Source of the DNA: Bremerella cremea | GTDB lineage: Bacteria > Planctomycetota > Planctomycetia > Pirellulales > Pirellulaceae | Length of the DNA stretch: 64,000 bases | Assembly: GCF_003335505.1 (NCBI RefSeq) | Contig: NZ_QPEX01000006.1 | Location: 1 to 64,000 of the forward strand | Reading direction: 5' to 3' | Shown here: positions 8,254-15,249 of the stretch, in pieces | How the letters are laid out: each line of letters starts with the position of its first letter | How positions within the stretch are numbered: position 1 is the first letter of the stretch | Made by a program: the position numbers and the translations under genes | Notes under the pieces: generated by a model | The model's database searches: none | Told to the model about the DNA's origin: nothing | What the model saw: the letters and a program-made list of their open reading frames with translations, nothing else

Positions 8254-8967
8254 TTACCATTTGTTGGCCGTACGCTTTAAGTTAGACAACATAGTATCCA
8301 TGTCTGGCCAAGTCTGTTTGTAGGCCAACGCCTTCTGCCACACTTGTTCGATCCATTGATCGACGATGCCGGCATCGCCAATCCAGATGAGGTAGCAAAT
8401 CGCGCATACGTTTAATGTGACCGTAAACCAAAAGGAAACTAAGAATTCCACCTTGCTGGACTTATGCCAGAAGAGGTACTGTGCTGCCAAGCCGCCTGGC
8501 CAGCCGCCGATTAGTCCTAAGAAAAGCAACGTCGATTCTGGTGTCCGCCATTTGCCTTGCTGGGCGAAGATTTTATCCCGACCGTAAACAATGAGCGTGA
8601 TCAGGCTCAGGACTCCGTAGACCACCACCACCAGCCAAGAGATACGCTGAAAATAGGCAGAAGCGGCTAAGAAGCTGATAAAGAAGAGGACAAATAACAA
8701 CGGGAAAGTGCTGTTCTGTTGAGTTTGCCGCCCGGTGAATTGCCTGGCAGGGCGTGGCTGATCGAAGAAACGAACCGACTTGGCCTCTGGCTTTCCTTCT
8801 TTTCCATCGGTGACTTCAAAGCTAACGATTTCGCCGACTTCTGGTCGCCGCCCCGAGGCAGTAAACGCTTTGATATGTACAAAGACGGCGTCTTCGACTT
8901 CATCCCAAGTGATGAAGCCAAAGCCTCGGTCATCATTCCAGTAGGTAATCTTTCCCTGGAGACGCAT
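8254..8967 (-). CDS. Cold-shock domain fused to DUF1294 membrane domain
   Basis: 237 residues. Positions 1-65 are a cold-shock (OB-fold) domain with the GKITYWNDDRGFGFI RNP-1 motif and VFVHIKAF RNP-2 motif, which bind single-stranded RNA or DNA. After a linker come two hydrophobic helices and a DUF1294 domain at about 125-210 (YGVLSLITLIVYGRDK, then RTPESTLLFLGLIGGWPGG). This fusion is a known, uncharacterised family. It converges on the HEPN gene with only 18 bases between the stop codons. Confidence 0.9.
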   Translation of the reverse strand: MRLQGKITYWNDDRGFGFITWDEVEDAVFVHIKAFTASGRRPEVGEIVSFEVTDGKEGKPEAKSVRFFDQPRPARQFTGRQTQQNSTFPLLFVLFFISFLAASAYFQRISWLVVVVYGVLSLITLIVYGRDKIFAQQGKWRTPESTLLFLGLIGGWPGGLAAQYLFWHKSSKVEFLVSFWFTVTLNVCAICYLIWIGDAGIVDQWIEQVWQKALAYKQTWPDMDTMLSNLKRTANKW

Positions 8968-9053
8968 TCCACACTCTTCCTTGCCACACTTCGCCCAGGC
9001 CTTCAGGCAACAATCACCAGTTTATCCGAACAGCGAATGCGTAGGCTATCGGG

Positions 9054-9725
9054 CTACAACGCCCCTTTCAATTCGCTCAAATCGAACTCGTTTGGCGGTG
9101 GGCAGGCAGGGTTCACCCATTGGATAACGACGGCCCAGCCATCGCTTTCTGTGTCGTGTTGTAGATAGCCGTGGATTGGTCGCACGACGGTCCAGCCATC
9201 TTTCAGGTGGATGCTAAGCACAGGGTCAAAACGTTTTCCGGCGACGACTTCTTCGACGTAATCGGCGGCGCTTATTTCGTGGCTCTGTTTGCCGTAACCG
9301 GGCAAGCGGCTGGCTCCGACCATGCGCCAGAGTTGTTCCTCTTGCACCAGGAAGCGAGCCTGATCGGTCAGCGCGTGGGCGATGCCGTGGTGTTGATGCG
9401 TGGGATGAACCATGATATCGGCGCCGTACAGTGTCGGCCCATCGGCGTTATGATCGAGGAACGATCCGCCTGAGGTGAGAATGTCCCACGAGTCGTCAAT
9501 GTGAAAATCCATCATCCGCAGCCGCAGCGTGAAGTGAACTCCGGCAACTTCGTCCCGGCTATTCTCGACCGCCACAAACTGCCCCTGAGGAAAAACCTGG
9601 CGATGGTCTTCCAACTCTGCGACGGTGTAGGGAACCTCGGTCGGATAAACAAGCCGGCAAATCTCGATGATCGCTTCGTAATCTTCAGGGGCTACGTGAC
9701 GAATGCTGTAGTTAGATGGAAGCAT
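9054..9725 (-). CDS. GNAT-family N-acetyltransferase
   Basis: About 223 residues. The first 150 match the GNAT fold: YSIRHVAPEDYEAIIEICRL start, the FVAVENSRDEVAGVHF strand pair, and YGADIMVHPTHQHHGIAHAL, which contains the acetyl-CoA pyrophosphate-binding loop (here HQHHGIA in place of Q/RxxGxG/A). The remaining C-terminal part is specific to a planctomycete-type subgroup related to the acetyltransferase halves of nitrilase fusions. The substrate is unknown. I prefer the ATG at 9725 to a TTG 33 bases upstream. Confidence 0.8.
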   Translation of the reverse strand: MLPSNYSIRHVAPEDYEAIIEICRLVYPTEVPYTVAELEDHRQVFPQGQFVAVENSRDEVAGVHFTLRLRMMDFHIDDSWDILTSGGSFLDHNADGPTLYGADIMVHPTHQHHGIAHALTDQARFLVQEEQLWRMVGASRLPGYGKQSHEISAADYVEEVVAGKRFDPVLSIHLKDGWTVVRPIHGYLQHDTESDGWAVVIQWVNPACPPPNEFDLSELKGAL

Positions 9726-10138
9726 AGAACGGCGGTTCCCCAACGAGGTTACAAACAAAGCGACAAGCCGCTACCGCAACTGCCCTGCGAAACAACTCGC
9801 CCCCAAAATATCCCACACACCAACATGGCGTAATCAAAGTCTTCGCCCCGATTGGAGGGTCCGCAAGTCAGAAAGAGACGCTTCTGGAAAGCTTGTTGGG
9901 GCTAGAACCAGTATAACCGATGCGGTCGGCATGGGTCTGCCAGCCCCCTGGAAGACATTCCTCCACCTGAGGTTGGAGCTCAGAAAATCGCAGGGGGCAA
10001 CGAAGCGGCCCGTTGCTTTCTTAAGTTAACCGATGTGTAGCACGATTATTGTTTTGTGACTAAGGTCGGTTCGATCTTTGCGCAGTTGGCGAACGCCCAC
10101 CCGCTTCACACTGCTGGGGGCAACAATGGCACACTTGT
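9726..10138. other. Intergenic stretch at the left edge of the accessory region
   Basis: No convincing gene is visible. The 11-base string TAAGGTCGGTT at 10059-10069 matches part of the dispersed repeat seen at 15131-15182, so a worn copy may lie here. Immediately after this stretch the duplicated integrase/attI segment begins. The change from housekeeping-type genes to cassette material happens inside it. Confidence 0.4.
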
Positions 10139-10322
10139 GCATATCACGAAACGAGTGACGGCTCATCCACTGTGTCACTCGTTCGCAACCAATCTGATCG
10201 AGGCGGGCTATAACATCCGTACAGTGCTGGAACTGCTTGGTCATAAAGACGTTCGCACGACAATGATCTACACATACGTCTTGCCCCTGGCTTACGGTCT
10301 GACTCGTGGTCACGGTGCGTGA
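10139..10322 (+). pseudogene. intI: Integron integrase (tyrosine recombinase) 3' fragment, copy 1
   Basis: About 60 C-terminal residues of an IntI-like tyrosine recombinase: [18 protein letters not shown], then [18 protein letters not shown] and TTMIYTYV. The LLGHKD motif and the nucleophilic Tyr in MIYT are present, but the HxxR box reads HPLC: the essential second Arg is changed to Cys (CGT to TGT compared with copy 2). The N-terminal two-thirds, with the first catalytic Arg, are absent. It cannot be active. Transcription direction matches the cassettes downstream, the reversed integrase layout reported for planctomycetes and Treponema. Confidence 0.85.
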
Positions 10323-10345
10323 TAGGATGAAACGTCCTATCACGC
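10317..10345 (+). terminator. Hairpin at end of integrase fragment, copy 1
   Basis: A perfect 11-bp stem (GCGTGATAGGA with TCCTATCACGC) encloses a 7-base loop, TGAAACG. It overlaps the integrase stop codon. No T-run follows, so it could be a rho-assisted stop or a recombination structure. It is fully conserved in both copies. Confidence 0.6.
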
Positions 10346-10409
10346 AGCGAAAGTCTTGAAAAAGATTCAACCACCGAGTATGAAGAAGCCTTGCAACGAT
10401 TGGCATCCC

Positions 10410-10478
10410 GCGCGTTAGGCTGACAAAGTTGCAGCCTACAGGTGATACGCTGATCACCCGATAAACAAGTTATTTGCT
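10410..10478 (+). other. attI-like recombination segment, copy 1
   Basis: Lies between the integrase end and the first cassette gene, the position expected for attI. It opens GCGCGTTAGGCTG, holds a short AGGCTG/CAGCCT inverted pair, and closes with AACAAGTTATTTGC, containing a GTT core like the GTTRRRY crossover. The cassette gene begins directly after it. Two further related segments exist at 12072 and 18970. Site identity is inferred from position and repetition. Confidence 0.6.
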
Positions 10479-10964
10479 ATGGGCCCCGCGATGATTGAAA
10501 AAAAGATCAATGTGATCCGCGAAGCCAGCACGCCTCTAATCGGGAGAAAAATCGAACGTTTCGAAACGGCCGAGATATTGCACCATGACGGAACGTGGGA
10601 TGATTGGCCTGATCTGCCCATTCGCATCTACGGCAACGGCCGAACAATGCTTTCCGTATCTTGGTCACGATTTGACGACCTATGGCTGTCAAATGACACG
10701 TCGCTGCCTTTTGCTGTCGAGGACGCAACCACACGCTGGAAACCCAACGGAATCAATAAGATAACGGGAGCGATCGGCTGCACTATTCAAGGTGTGTCAC
10801 TCGGTCGTGGCGAGATGTCGATCGAATCCCGCGATATTGAAATTTGGACGCGACTGGTGTTTGATCTGGATGGAAAATGGCTTGAAGTCTTCAACGCCCT
10901 GGACGAAAACGGATATGATCTGCATCTGGTCAAGCCGGATGGTGAATTTCGAAAATGCACATAA
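10479..10964 (+). CDS. Orphan integron cassette protein
   Basis: 161 residues, no recognised family. The protein mixes beta-type segments (IGRKIERFETAEILHHDG, LPIRIYGNGRTMLSVSW) with many Trp and Asp residues, suggesting a small beta-rich fold. It begins directly at the attI-like segment, and its TAA stop is part of the first attC bases (ATAACAAGG), the classic cassette arrangement. The ATG at 10479 and the one at 10491 are both possible; no clear ribosome binding site decides. Function unknown. Confidence 0.65.
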   Translation: MGPAMIEKKINVIREASTPLIGRKIERFETAEILHHDGTWDDWPDLPIRIYGNGRTMLSVSWSRFDDLWLSNDTSLPFAVEDATTRWKPNGINKITGAIGCTIQGVSLGRGEMSIESRDIEIWTRLVFDLDGKWLEVFNALDENGYDLHLVKPDGEFRKCT

Positions 10965-11048
10965 CAAGGCGGTCAATCCGAGCGAGGGATCGGACGGTTT
11001 CTGAAAACAGAGGTTCTTGGCCGCCGCCGGGTTACCTTGGTCGTTATA
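10960..11048 (+). other. attC site a
   Basis: An ~89-bp imperfect inverted repeat begins at the stop codon of the preceding cassette (ATAACAAGGCGGTCAATCC) and ends GGGTTACCTTGGTCGTTATA. Outer boxes ATAAC and GTTAT are complementary, inner boxes GGTCAATCC/GGGTTACC pair imperfectly, and the centre is a variable loop. The end matches sites b and c. The next gene starts 28 bases after it. Confidence 0.72.
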
Positions 11049-11075
11049 CCATAGTCTCTCATTGCTGAAGATCTT

Positions 11076-11429
11076 ATGGCTGAATACCCAAAACGAACGT
11101 CCGAATGTTTCGGCCATTTCATCACCGCCACCATCTTGATTGCCACTTTCCTTTCATTCACGATCGGAATCGCAATCCTTACGTGGCGGGAATTTGGATT
11201 GGTAGGTGCCTTGCCAGTCTTCATTCTATCTATGGCGTTTTGGCTTCCCCGTTTCATACGATACTGGCGGTCAAAGGAGTATCCGCAGCTCACTGATGAA
11301 CACAGCCTGTTTGGGGCGTCATTTGAATGCCCGAATTGCGGACGCAAGAGGTATCACAAGGACACCTGTCGTTGTGGTCACTCAGTGAAAAATTCGAATC
11401 GGAATATCCTGGGTGAATCAAATGCGTAG
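11076..11429 (+). CDS. Two-TM protein with C-terminal zinc ribbon, cassette-encoded
   Basis: 117 residues. Two membrane helices are clear at about 15-36 (FITATILIATFLSFTIGIAI) and 42-60 (LVGALPVFILSMAFWLPRF). The C-terminal part holds a rubredoxin-like zinc knuckle, CPNC followed by CRCG, near residues 86-103, probably cytoplasmic. It sits between attC sites a and b and therefore counts as an integron cassette. I do not recognise the family. A membrane-bound zinc-ribbon protein could tether or sense a partner, but nothing in the sequence proves it. Confidence 0.7.
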   Translation: MAEYPKRTSECFGHFITATILIATFLSFTIGIAILTWREFGLVGALPVFILSMAFWLPRFIRYWRSKEYPQLTDEHSLFGASFECPNCGRKRYHKDTCRCGHSVKNSNRNILGESNA

Positions 11430-11462
11430 AGTAAACAGCTAATGCGCCGGTGTACCGAAAAT

Positions 11463-11553
11463 GGTATAACCATACGGTGAACGGGAACCGCCGATGACGC
11501 GGGTTTGGAGATCCTAGTCTCTTGGCGGCGGCCCTGTTACCTCCGTCGCTACC
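11463..11553 (+). other. attC site b
   Basis: Starts GGTATAACCATACGGTGAAC and ends CTGTTACCTCCGTCGCTACC; these arms are complementary apart from a few bulges, enclosing a GC-rich centre. The final GTT core is changed to GCT, so recombination at this end may be impaired. It begins 34 bases past the stop of the membrane cassette gene. Confidence 0.65.
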
Positions 11554-11602
11554 AGGTACTTTGCTGATCGTCGTGGGCCCCGCCTTTCAAAATACGTAAG
11601 GA

Positions 11603-11653
11603 GGGCGTGCCATTTGCCTTGAAATGTTGTGCCAAATGACGGTTTGGCCTGTG
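11603..11653 (+). repeat. Dispersed ~50-bp repeat, copy 1
   Basis: GGGCGTGCCATTTGCCTTGA begins a stretch whose consensus recurs at 15131 and 18802. In the consensus CATTTGGC and GCCAAATG form an 8-bp stem around a 12-base loop; this copy has one mismatch. It ends GGTTTGGCCTGTG. It lies just upstream of integrase fragment 2. Confidence 0.75.
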
Positions 11654-11730
11654 CGTGCATGAAATTCGAGGGCTCAACTCATTGCAAGGATGGCAAGGAT
11701 TGGTCCTGCGGGATTGTTGATCCTCGCAGT

Positions 11731-11985
11731 CGTTTTCGGCGGCGCCATTCCCTGCACGAATCTACCCTATCGAAAACAATATCTGCAGCGGCCCGTCGAG
11801 CGCATATCACGAAACGAGTGACGGCTCATCCACTGCGTCACTCCTTCGCAACCCATCTGATCGAGGCGGGCTACGACATCCGTACAGTGCTGGAACTGCT
11901 TGGTCACAAAGACGTTCGCACGACAATGATCTAGACACACGTCTTGCCCCTGGCTGACGGTCTGACTCGTGGTCACGGTGCGTGA
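11731..11985 (+). pseudogene. intI: Integron integrase 3' fragment, copy 2, broken by an amber codon
   Basis: Longer than copy 1: it begins around [15 protein letters not shown] and continues [20 protein letters not shown], so the HxxR box (HPLR) is intact here. The codon for the catalytic tyrosine is TAG (11932-11934) where copy 1 has TAC; after it the frame continues THVLPLADG to a TGA at 11983-11985. It lacks the N-terminal domain and the first catalytic Arg. The two copies therefore carry different lethal changes. Confidence 0.88.
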
Positions 11986-12008
11986 TAGGATGAAACGTCC
12001 TATCACGC
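11980..12008 (+). terminator. Hairpin at end of integrase fragment, copy 2
   Basis: Same perfect 11-bp stem and TGAAACG loop as at 10317-10345, again overlapping the integrase TGA stop. No T-run follows. Confidence 0.6.
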
Positions 12009-12071
12009 AGCAAAAGTCTTGAAAAAAATGCAACCACCGAGTATGAAGAGCCTTGCAACGATTGGCATCCC

Positions 12072-12140
12072 GCGCGTTAGGCTGACAAAGTTGCAGCCTT
12101 CAGGTGATACGCTGATCATCCTATAAACAAGTTATTTGCC
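12072..12140 (+). other. attI-like recombination segment, copy 2
   Basis: Nearly identical to 10410-10478, with GCGCGTTAGGCTG at its start and AACAAGTTATTTGC at its end. The next gene begins 28 bases later. Confidence 0.6.
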
Positions 12141-12167
12141 TTAGGAACGTCTTATCTTTCAACTCGC

Positions 12168-12524
12168 ATGAACGACATTCCCAGAATCGACCCACTGATA
12201 CTCAGCGACGCGTATCACCGTATTCTCGAATTGGGGATGGAGAATTTACAACGATTCCGCTTGCCGGGGCGTTTCGACTACCTCGCCATAGAAATCGACC
12301 ATCTTCACAACCTCCCTCACTACATGCGGGAGTCCAACGTGTATGTGCACGCATACTACTTTTGCACCACGCGTCCGTTCTATATCGAGGGACTGGATTC
12401 TGTTACGGCGATTGACACGGACTTTCTAATTCGCCAGTACGAATCCAGCTGGCAACAACTTCGCGAAGGACTGACACCCTTCGCGGTCGCAATCAACATG
12501 AAAGAATACACTGAGAAACTGTGA
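12168..12524 (+). CDS. Orphan cassette protein following attI copy 2
   Basis: 118 residues starting MNDIPRIDPLILSDAYHRIL. It is rich in His, Tyr and acidic residues, has no signal peptide or membrane helix, and looks like a small mixed alpha/beta cytosolic protein. I do not recognise a family. It occupies the first-cassette position behind the second attI-like segment. Its stop codon is TGA and the nearest attC-like half begins about 35 bases later, so the cassette end is not as neat as in its neighbours. Function unknown. Confidence 0.55.
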   Translation: MNDIPRIDPLILSDAYHRILELGMENLQRFRLPGRFDYLAIEIDHLHNLPHYMRESNVYVHAYYFCTTRPFYIEGLDSVTAIDTDFLIRQYESSWQQLREGLTPFAVAINMKEYTEKL

Positions 12525-12559
12525 GAGTGGCACCTAGAACCAACCGTACCGAAATCGCC

Positions 12560-12683
12560 GGAAAACAAAGCGATGAACACCGAGGTGAGATTTTCGTGGC
12601 TACAGAAACGACAGATTTGCGGAATGGATGCGGTTGAAGGGGGATGGTCCGTTTCGATAGCGCTGCGTTGAGCTGGACTATCT
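12560..12683 (+). other. Degenerate attC-like site d
   Basis: GAAAACAAAGCGATGAACAC at the left is almost the same as the left arm of site c. A possible right arm, GCGTTGAGCTGGACTATC, appears ~100 bases later with the GTT core lost. If real it is a decayed attC. The following ~210 bases up to the next gene show no feature. Confidence 0.35.
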
Positions 12684-12897
12684 GCGATTTGTGTCGACAG
12701 TTAGCTGCTGCTGGAATCGTCCGTCGGATCGAGGTAAATTGTTGGCATTGTTCGTATAGCGTTTGGCAAAATAGGTAGGGGCCGAATGATGCTATGGGCA
12801 TAGAGAGTAAATAGCGTCGTGCTGTCATCGGCTATTCGTTTGCTGTGTTTAGAATTCGAGTTGTCCGAATGAAGCGAAGTTGAACTGGGTCTAACGC

Positions 12898-13440
12898 ATG
12901 CCTAAACGGTTTTCACTTGGCGAGTTACTCGTTCTGACTGCCGGCGTTGCTCTCTGGATCGGATGGTTTCGCATACCACCGGTGGAGTTGACCGGGTGCA
13001 TTCAGGATAGGCCGACAAAGGCTGTACAGCATCTTGACGAGTACCGCATCCACGGAGAGGAGGACTATCGGCGTTGGTTCCGACGCACAATCTCGGATTC
13101 GATAGCTGCGTCTTTTCCCGGATACTCTTACCGCGTAATCGACGAGCGATCAGACCTATTGGTGATCCCGGTGTCGCGATGTGCCGCAAGCTCTCAACCG
13201 CCAGCAAGTTTTCAAGCCCGCAACCGGCTCAATGGCTCTGTCGTGTTCATTCGGCATGATTATGTTGAGACGTCTACCGCCGCACAGACGCTAGTTATTC
13301 CATCTAATGCAACCGTGATTCGTGGACCTTTTGCTTCGCCAGTTGTTGCCGACGTTTCAATCATTGCGTTGCCGATTATTCTCATCGTTTTTCTCCGGCG
13401 AAATCGACATCAGAGGATTGTGACGGAAAAAAGCGGATAA
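12898..13440 (+). CDS. Orphan cassette protein with N- and C-terminal membrane helices
   Basis: 180 residues. It opens FSLGELLVLTAGVALWIGWF, a hydrophobic helix of the type common at planctomycete protein N-termini, then has a soluble central part of about 110 residues, and ends with VADVSIIALPIILIVFLRRN, a second membrane helix with a positively charged tail. The loop between should face the periplasm. Its TAA stop forms part of attC site c (GGATAACAAAGCG), marking it as an integron cassette gene. Function unknown. Confidence 0.65.
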   Translation: MPKRFSLGELLVLTAGVALWIGWFRIPPVELTGCIQDRPTKAVQHLDEYRIHGEEDYRRWFRRTISDSIAASFPGYSYRVIDERSDLLVIPVSRCAASSQPPASFQARNRLNGSVVFIRHDYVETSTAAQTLVIPSNATVIRGPFASPVVADVSIIALPIILIVFLRRNRHQRIVTEKSG

Positions 13441-13525
13441 CAAAGCGACGAACACCGAGCCGCAGATCGCGCGGAATTTGAAGTCAACTTCAACCGCCGC
13501 CGCCCGGTTACGCTGGACGTTAAGG
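13435..13525 (+). other. attC site c
   Basis: Begins at the stop codon (GATAACAAAGCGACGAACAC) and ends CCCGGTTACGCTGGACGTTA; outer TAAC/GTTA boxes and inner AACACCG/CGGTTA boxes pair. The centre contains the self-complementary TTGAAGTCAACTTCAA. Of the attC sites here it is the most regular. A small frame opens three bases later. Confidence 0.75.
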
Positions 13526-13527
13526 GG

Positions 13528-13707
13528 ATGAAGCTCACGCATCTTGAAGAGTCCAGTCTTAGGCACATCGCGAGCTCTCATGCCGAGCTGGCTGTTGCTC
13601 TTGCACTCGATCAGTGCAGCTCGGGCGAGTACACCGGCCCATGGCTTCTACACAAACTTCCGAGATCTCCCGCCAGGCCGACAATGGGATCGGCCACCCA
13701 TCAATGA
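13528..13707 (+). pseudogene. Possible broken cassette gene
   Basis: Directly after attC site c an ATG opens a 59-codon frame (MKLTHLEESSLRHIASSHAE...). A second frame, shifted by one, runs 13544-13870 and contains a more protein-like stretch, INDWVSESPDLEYGGGCLLW followed by LEVVAPSCLEIYAHGHDFP. One frameshift around 13640-13690 would join them into a single ~110-codon gene. I cannot verify this without relatives. The remaining ~100 bases before the methyltransferase hold nothing recognisable. Confidence 0.3.
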
Positions 13708-13967
13708 CTGGGTCAGCGAAAGCCCCGATCTGGAGTACGGAGGCGGGTGCCTGCTGTGGCTGGAAGTTGTTGCCCCCAGCTGTCTTGAGATTTATGCGCA
13801 CGGGCATGATTTTCCACAGCAGATATCTTTCTTTTCCCTCTCGCCTTGGCCCGCCAACACGCTATCCTAGGGGAATTAGCATACCTCGATCGAACAAAAG
13901 ACAGCTTGGGTTACTGGCGGAGATGTCAATAAATCCCTAAGCCTCAAAGAAACAAGGACGATTTGCA

Positions 13968-15017
13968 ATGGATGAAACGAAGCTGAACACGCTTGTCGGT
14001 AGTGTTCTCCAAGATCTCGGCGGCGCATTCTCCGTTCCTCTTGTGCAAATCGGAGAACGCCTAGGGATTTATGCAAGGCTGAGTGAGTTGGGGCCATGCA
14101 CGCCGAGCGAACTGGCGAACTCGATGGGCTTGGCCGAACGCTACTTGGCCGAGTGGTTGTGTGCTCAGGCCGCTTCCAAATACATCGACTACGATGCCGA
14201 ATCCAATCAGTTTTCGATGACGCCAGAACAGGCTTTCATTTTTGCAAATCCCAGTAGCCCATTTTATCTGGCACCCGCTTTTGGGGCAGCAGTTGCTTTC
14301 CTGAATAACGAACCCCAGGTGCGAGAGGCGTTCCAAACTGGCAACGGCGTTTCGTGGGGCGATCAAACACAATGTCTATCATGTGCCGTTGCTCGGTTCT
14401 TCCGTCCGGGGTACGAAAATCACTTGATTCAAGCGTGGCTGCCATCGATCGATGGGATGATCGCTAAATTGGAAAAAGGGATTCGAGTTGCTGACGTTGG
14501 ATGCGGCCACGGTATCACAACCGCGATCATGGCGCAGGCGTTTCCCAATTCCGAGTTTACCGGCTTTGATTTTCATGCGAACTCGATTGAAGAAGCTCGT
14601 AAGCACGCGACGTCCCACGGATTAGAGAACGTCCACTTTGAAGTCGCTTTTGCGAAAGAGATGCCTGGAAAGTATGGCCTCGTAACCGTTTTTGATTGTT
14701 TGCACGACATGGGCGATCCGGTTGGCGGAATGAAGCATATTCGTGCGGCGTTGGATTCCGATGGCTCGTGCATGATTGTTGAGCCAATGGCTGGCGATTC
14801 CGTTGCCGAGAATATGAATCCTGTCAGTCGACTTTATTATTCCGCGTCGACGATGGTCTGCGTGCCGACATCGCTCGCGCAAGAGACCGGGGCCGCCCTA
14901 GGGGCACAAGCCGGAGAGAAGAGACTGAAGGAAGTTATCGTTGCAGGTGCTGGCTTCTCTCAATGCAGTCGAATTGCCGAGACTCCGTTCAACATCGTAT
15001 TGAAGGCCCAGCCTTAG
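13968..15017 (+). CDS. Class I SAM-dependent methyltransferase with winged-helix dimerisation domain
   Basis: 349 residues. Residues 1-95 form a winged-helix-like module (GERLGIYARLSELGPCTPSE, then GLAERYLAEWLCAQAASKYI) as in O-methyltransferases and the Rv2258c-like group. The Rossmann part starts near 170: motif I VADVGCGHGITTAI, acidic motif FTGFDF, then VTVFDCLHDMGDP and the IVEP strand. The enzyme should transfer a methyl group from S-adenosylmethionine to a small molecule; no substrate can be read. It lies among integron remnants but has no attC at its end, so it may or may not be a cassette gene. Confidence 0.88.
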   Translation: MDETKLNTLVGSVLQDLGGAFSVPLVQIGERLGIYARLSELGPCTPSELANSMGLAERYLAEWLCAQAASKYIDYDAESNQFSMTPEQAFIFANPSSPFYLAPAFGAAVAFLNNEPQVREAFQTGNGVSWGDQTQCLSCAVARFFRPGYENHLIQAWLPSIDGMIAKLEKGIRVADVGCGHGITTAIMAQAFPNSEFTGFDFHANSIEEARKHATSHGLENVHFEVAFAKEMPGKYGLVTVFDCLHDMGDPVGGMKHIRAALDSDGSCMIVEPMAGDSVAENMNPVSRLYYSASTMVCVPTSLAQETGAALGAQAGEKRLKEVIVAGAGFSQCSRIAETPFNIVLKAQP

Positions 15018-15130
15018 CACATCACTTTCGCCATGCTGCGGCTGGCCTGCTAGGTGGGCAAGCCGCTGTAGCGGCAAAATCATGTCGATGACTGCACGGT
15101 CCTGGGCACCCGAGATCCGCCAACAGACGA

Positions 15131-15182
15131 GGGCGTGTCATTTGGCTTGAAATGTTGTGCGTAAGGTCGGTTTGGCCTGTGT
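15131..15182 (+). repeat. Dispersed ~50-bp repeat, copy 2
   Basis: GGGCGTGTCATTTGGCTTGA starts this copy, and GGTCGGTTTGGCCTGTG ends it. The right arm of the hairpin (GCGTAAGGT) has drifted, so the stem is lost here. It lies between the methyltransferase and the 3' end of the broken HD/Hsp90-like gene. Confidence 0.75.
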
Positions 15183-15249
15183 CACGAATAGTAGCCGCGA
15201 TCGTGGAGCTTTTCAGACTCGTAGTCTGCGTCGGTGGCGACAGATCTTG

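Larger units (their letters stand above)
10139..10478 (+). repeat. Duplicated integrase-end/attI segment, copy 1 (340 bp)
   Basis: This stretch recurs at 11802-12140 with 16 differences counted by eye, about 95 percent identity. It covers the last ~60 codons of intI, an 11-bp hairpin and an attI-like segment ending in AACAAGTTATTTGC. Sequence similarity stops sharply at both ends, and different cassette genes follow each copy. Confidence 0.92.
11802..12140 (+). repeat. Duplicated integrase-end/attI segment, copy 2 (339 bp)
   Basis: Direct repeat of 10139-10478, in the same orientation, 16 differences including one single-base deletion. Its left end lies inside the longer integrase fragment 2, which suggests that copy 1 was derived by truncation or that a recombination joined two arrays. 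Confidence 0.92.

Noticed and set aside
10056..10138. Possible N-terminal part of the integrase fragment copy 1
   Set aside because: The open frame continues upstream but the text ([15 protein letters not shown]) does not match integrases or copy 2.
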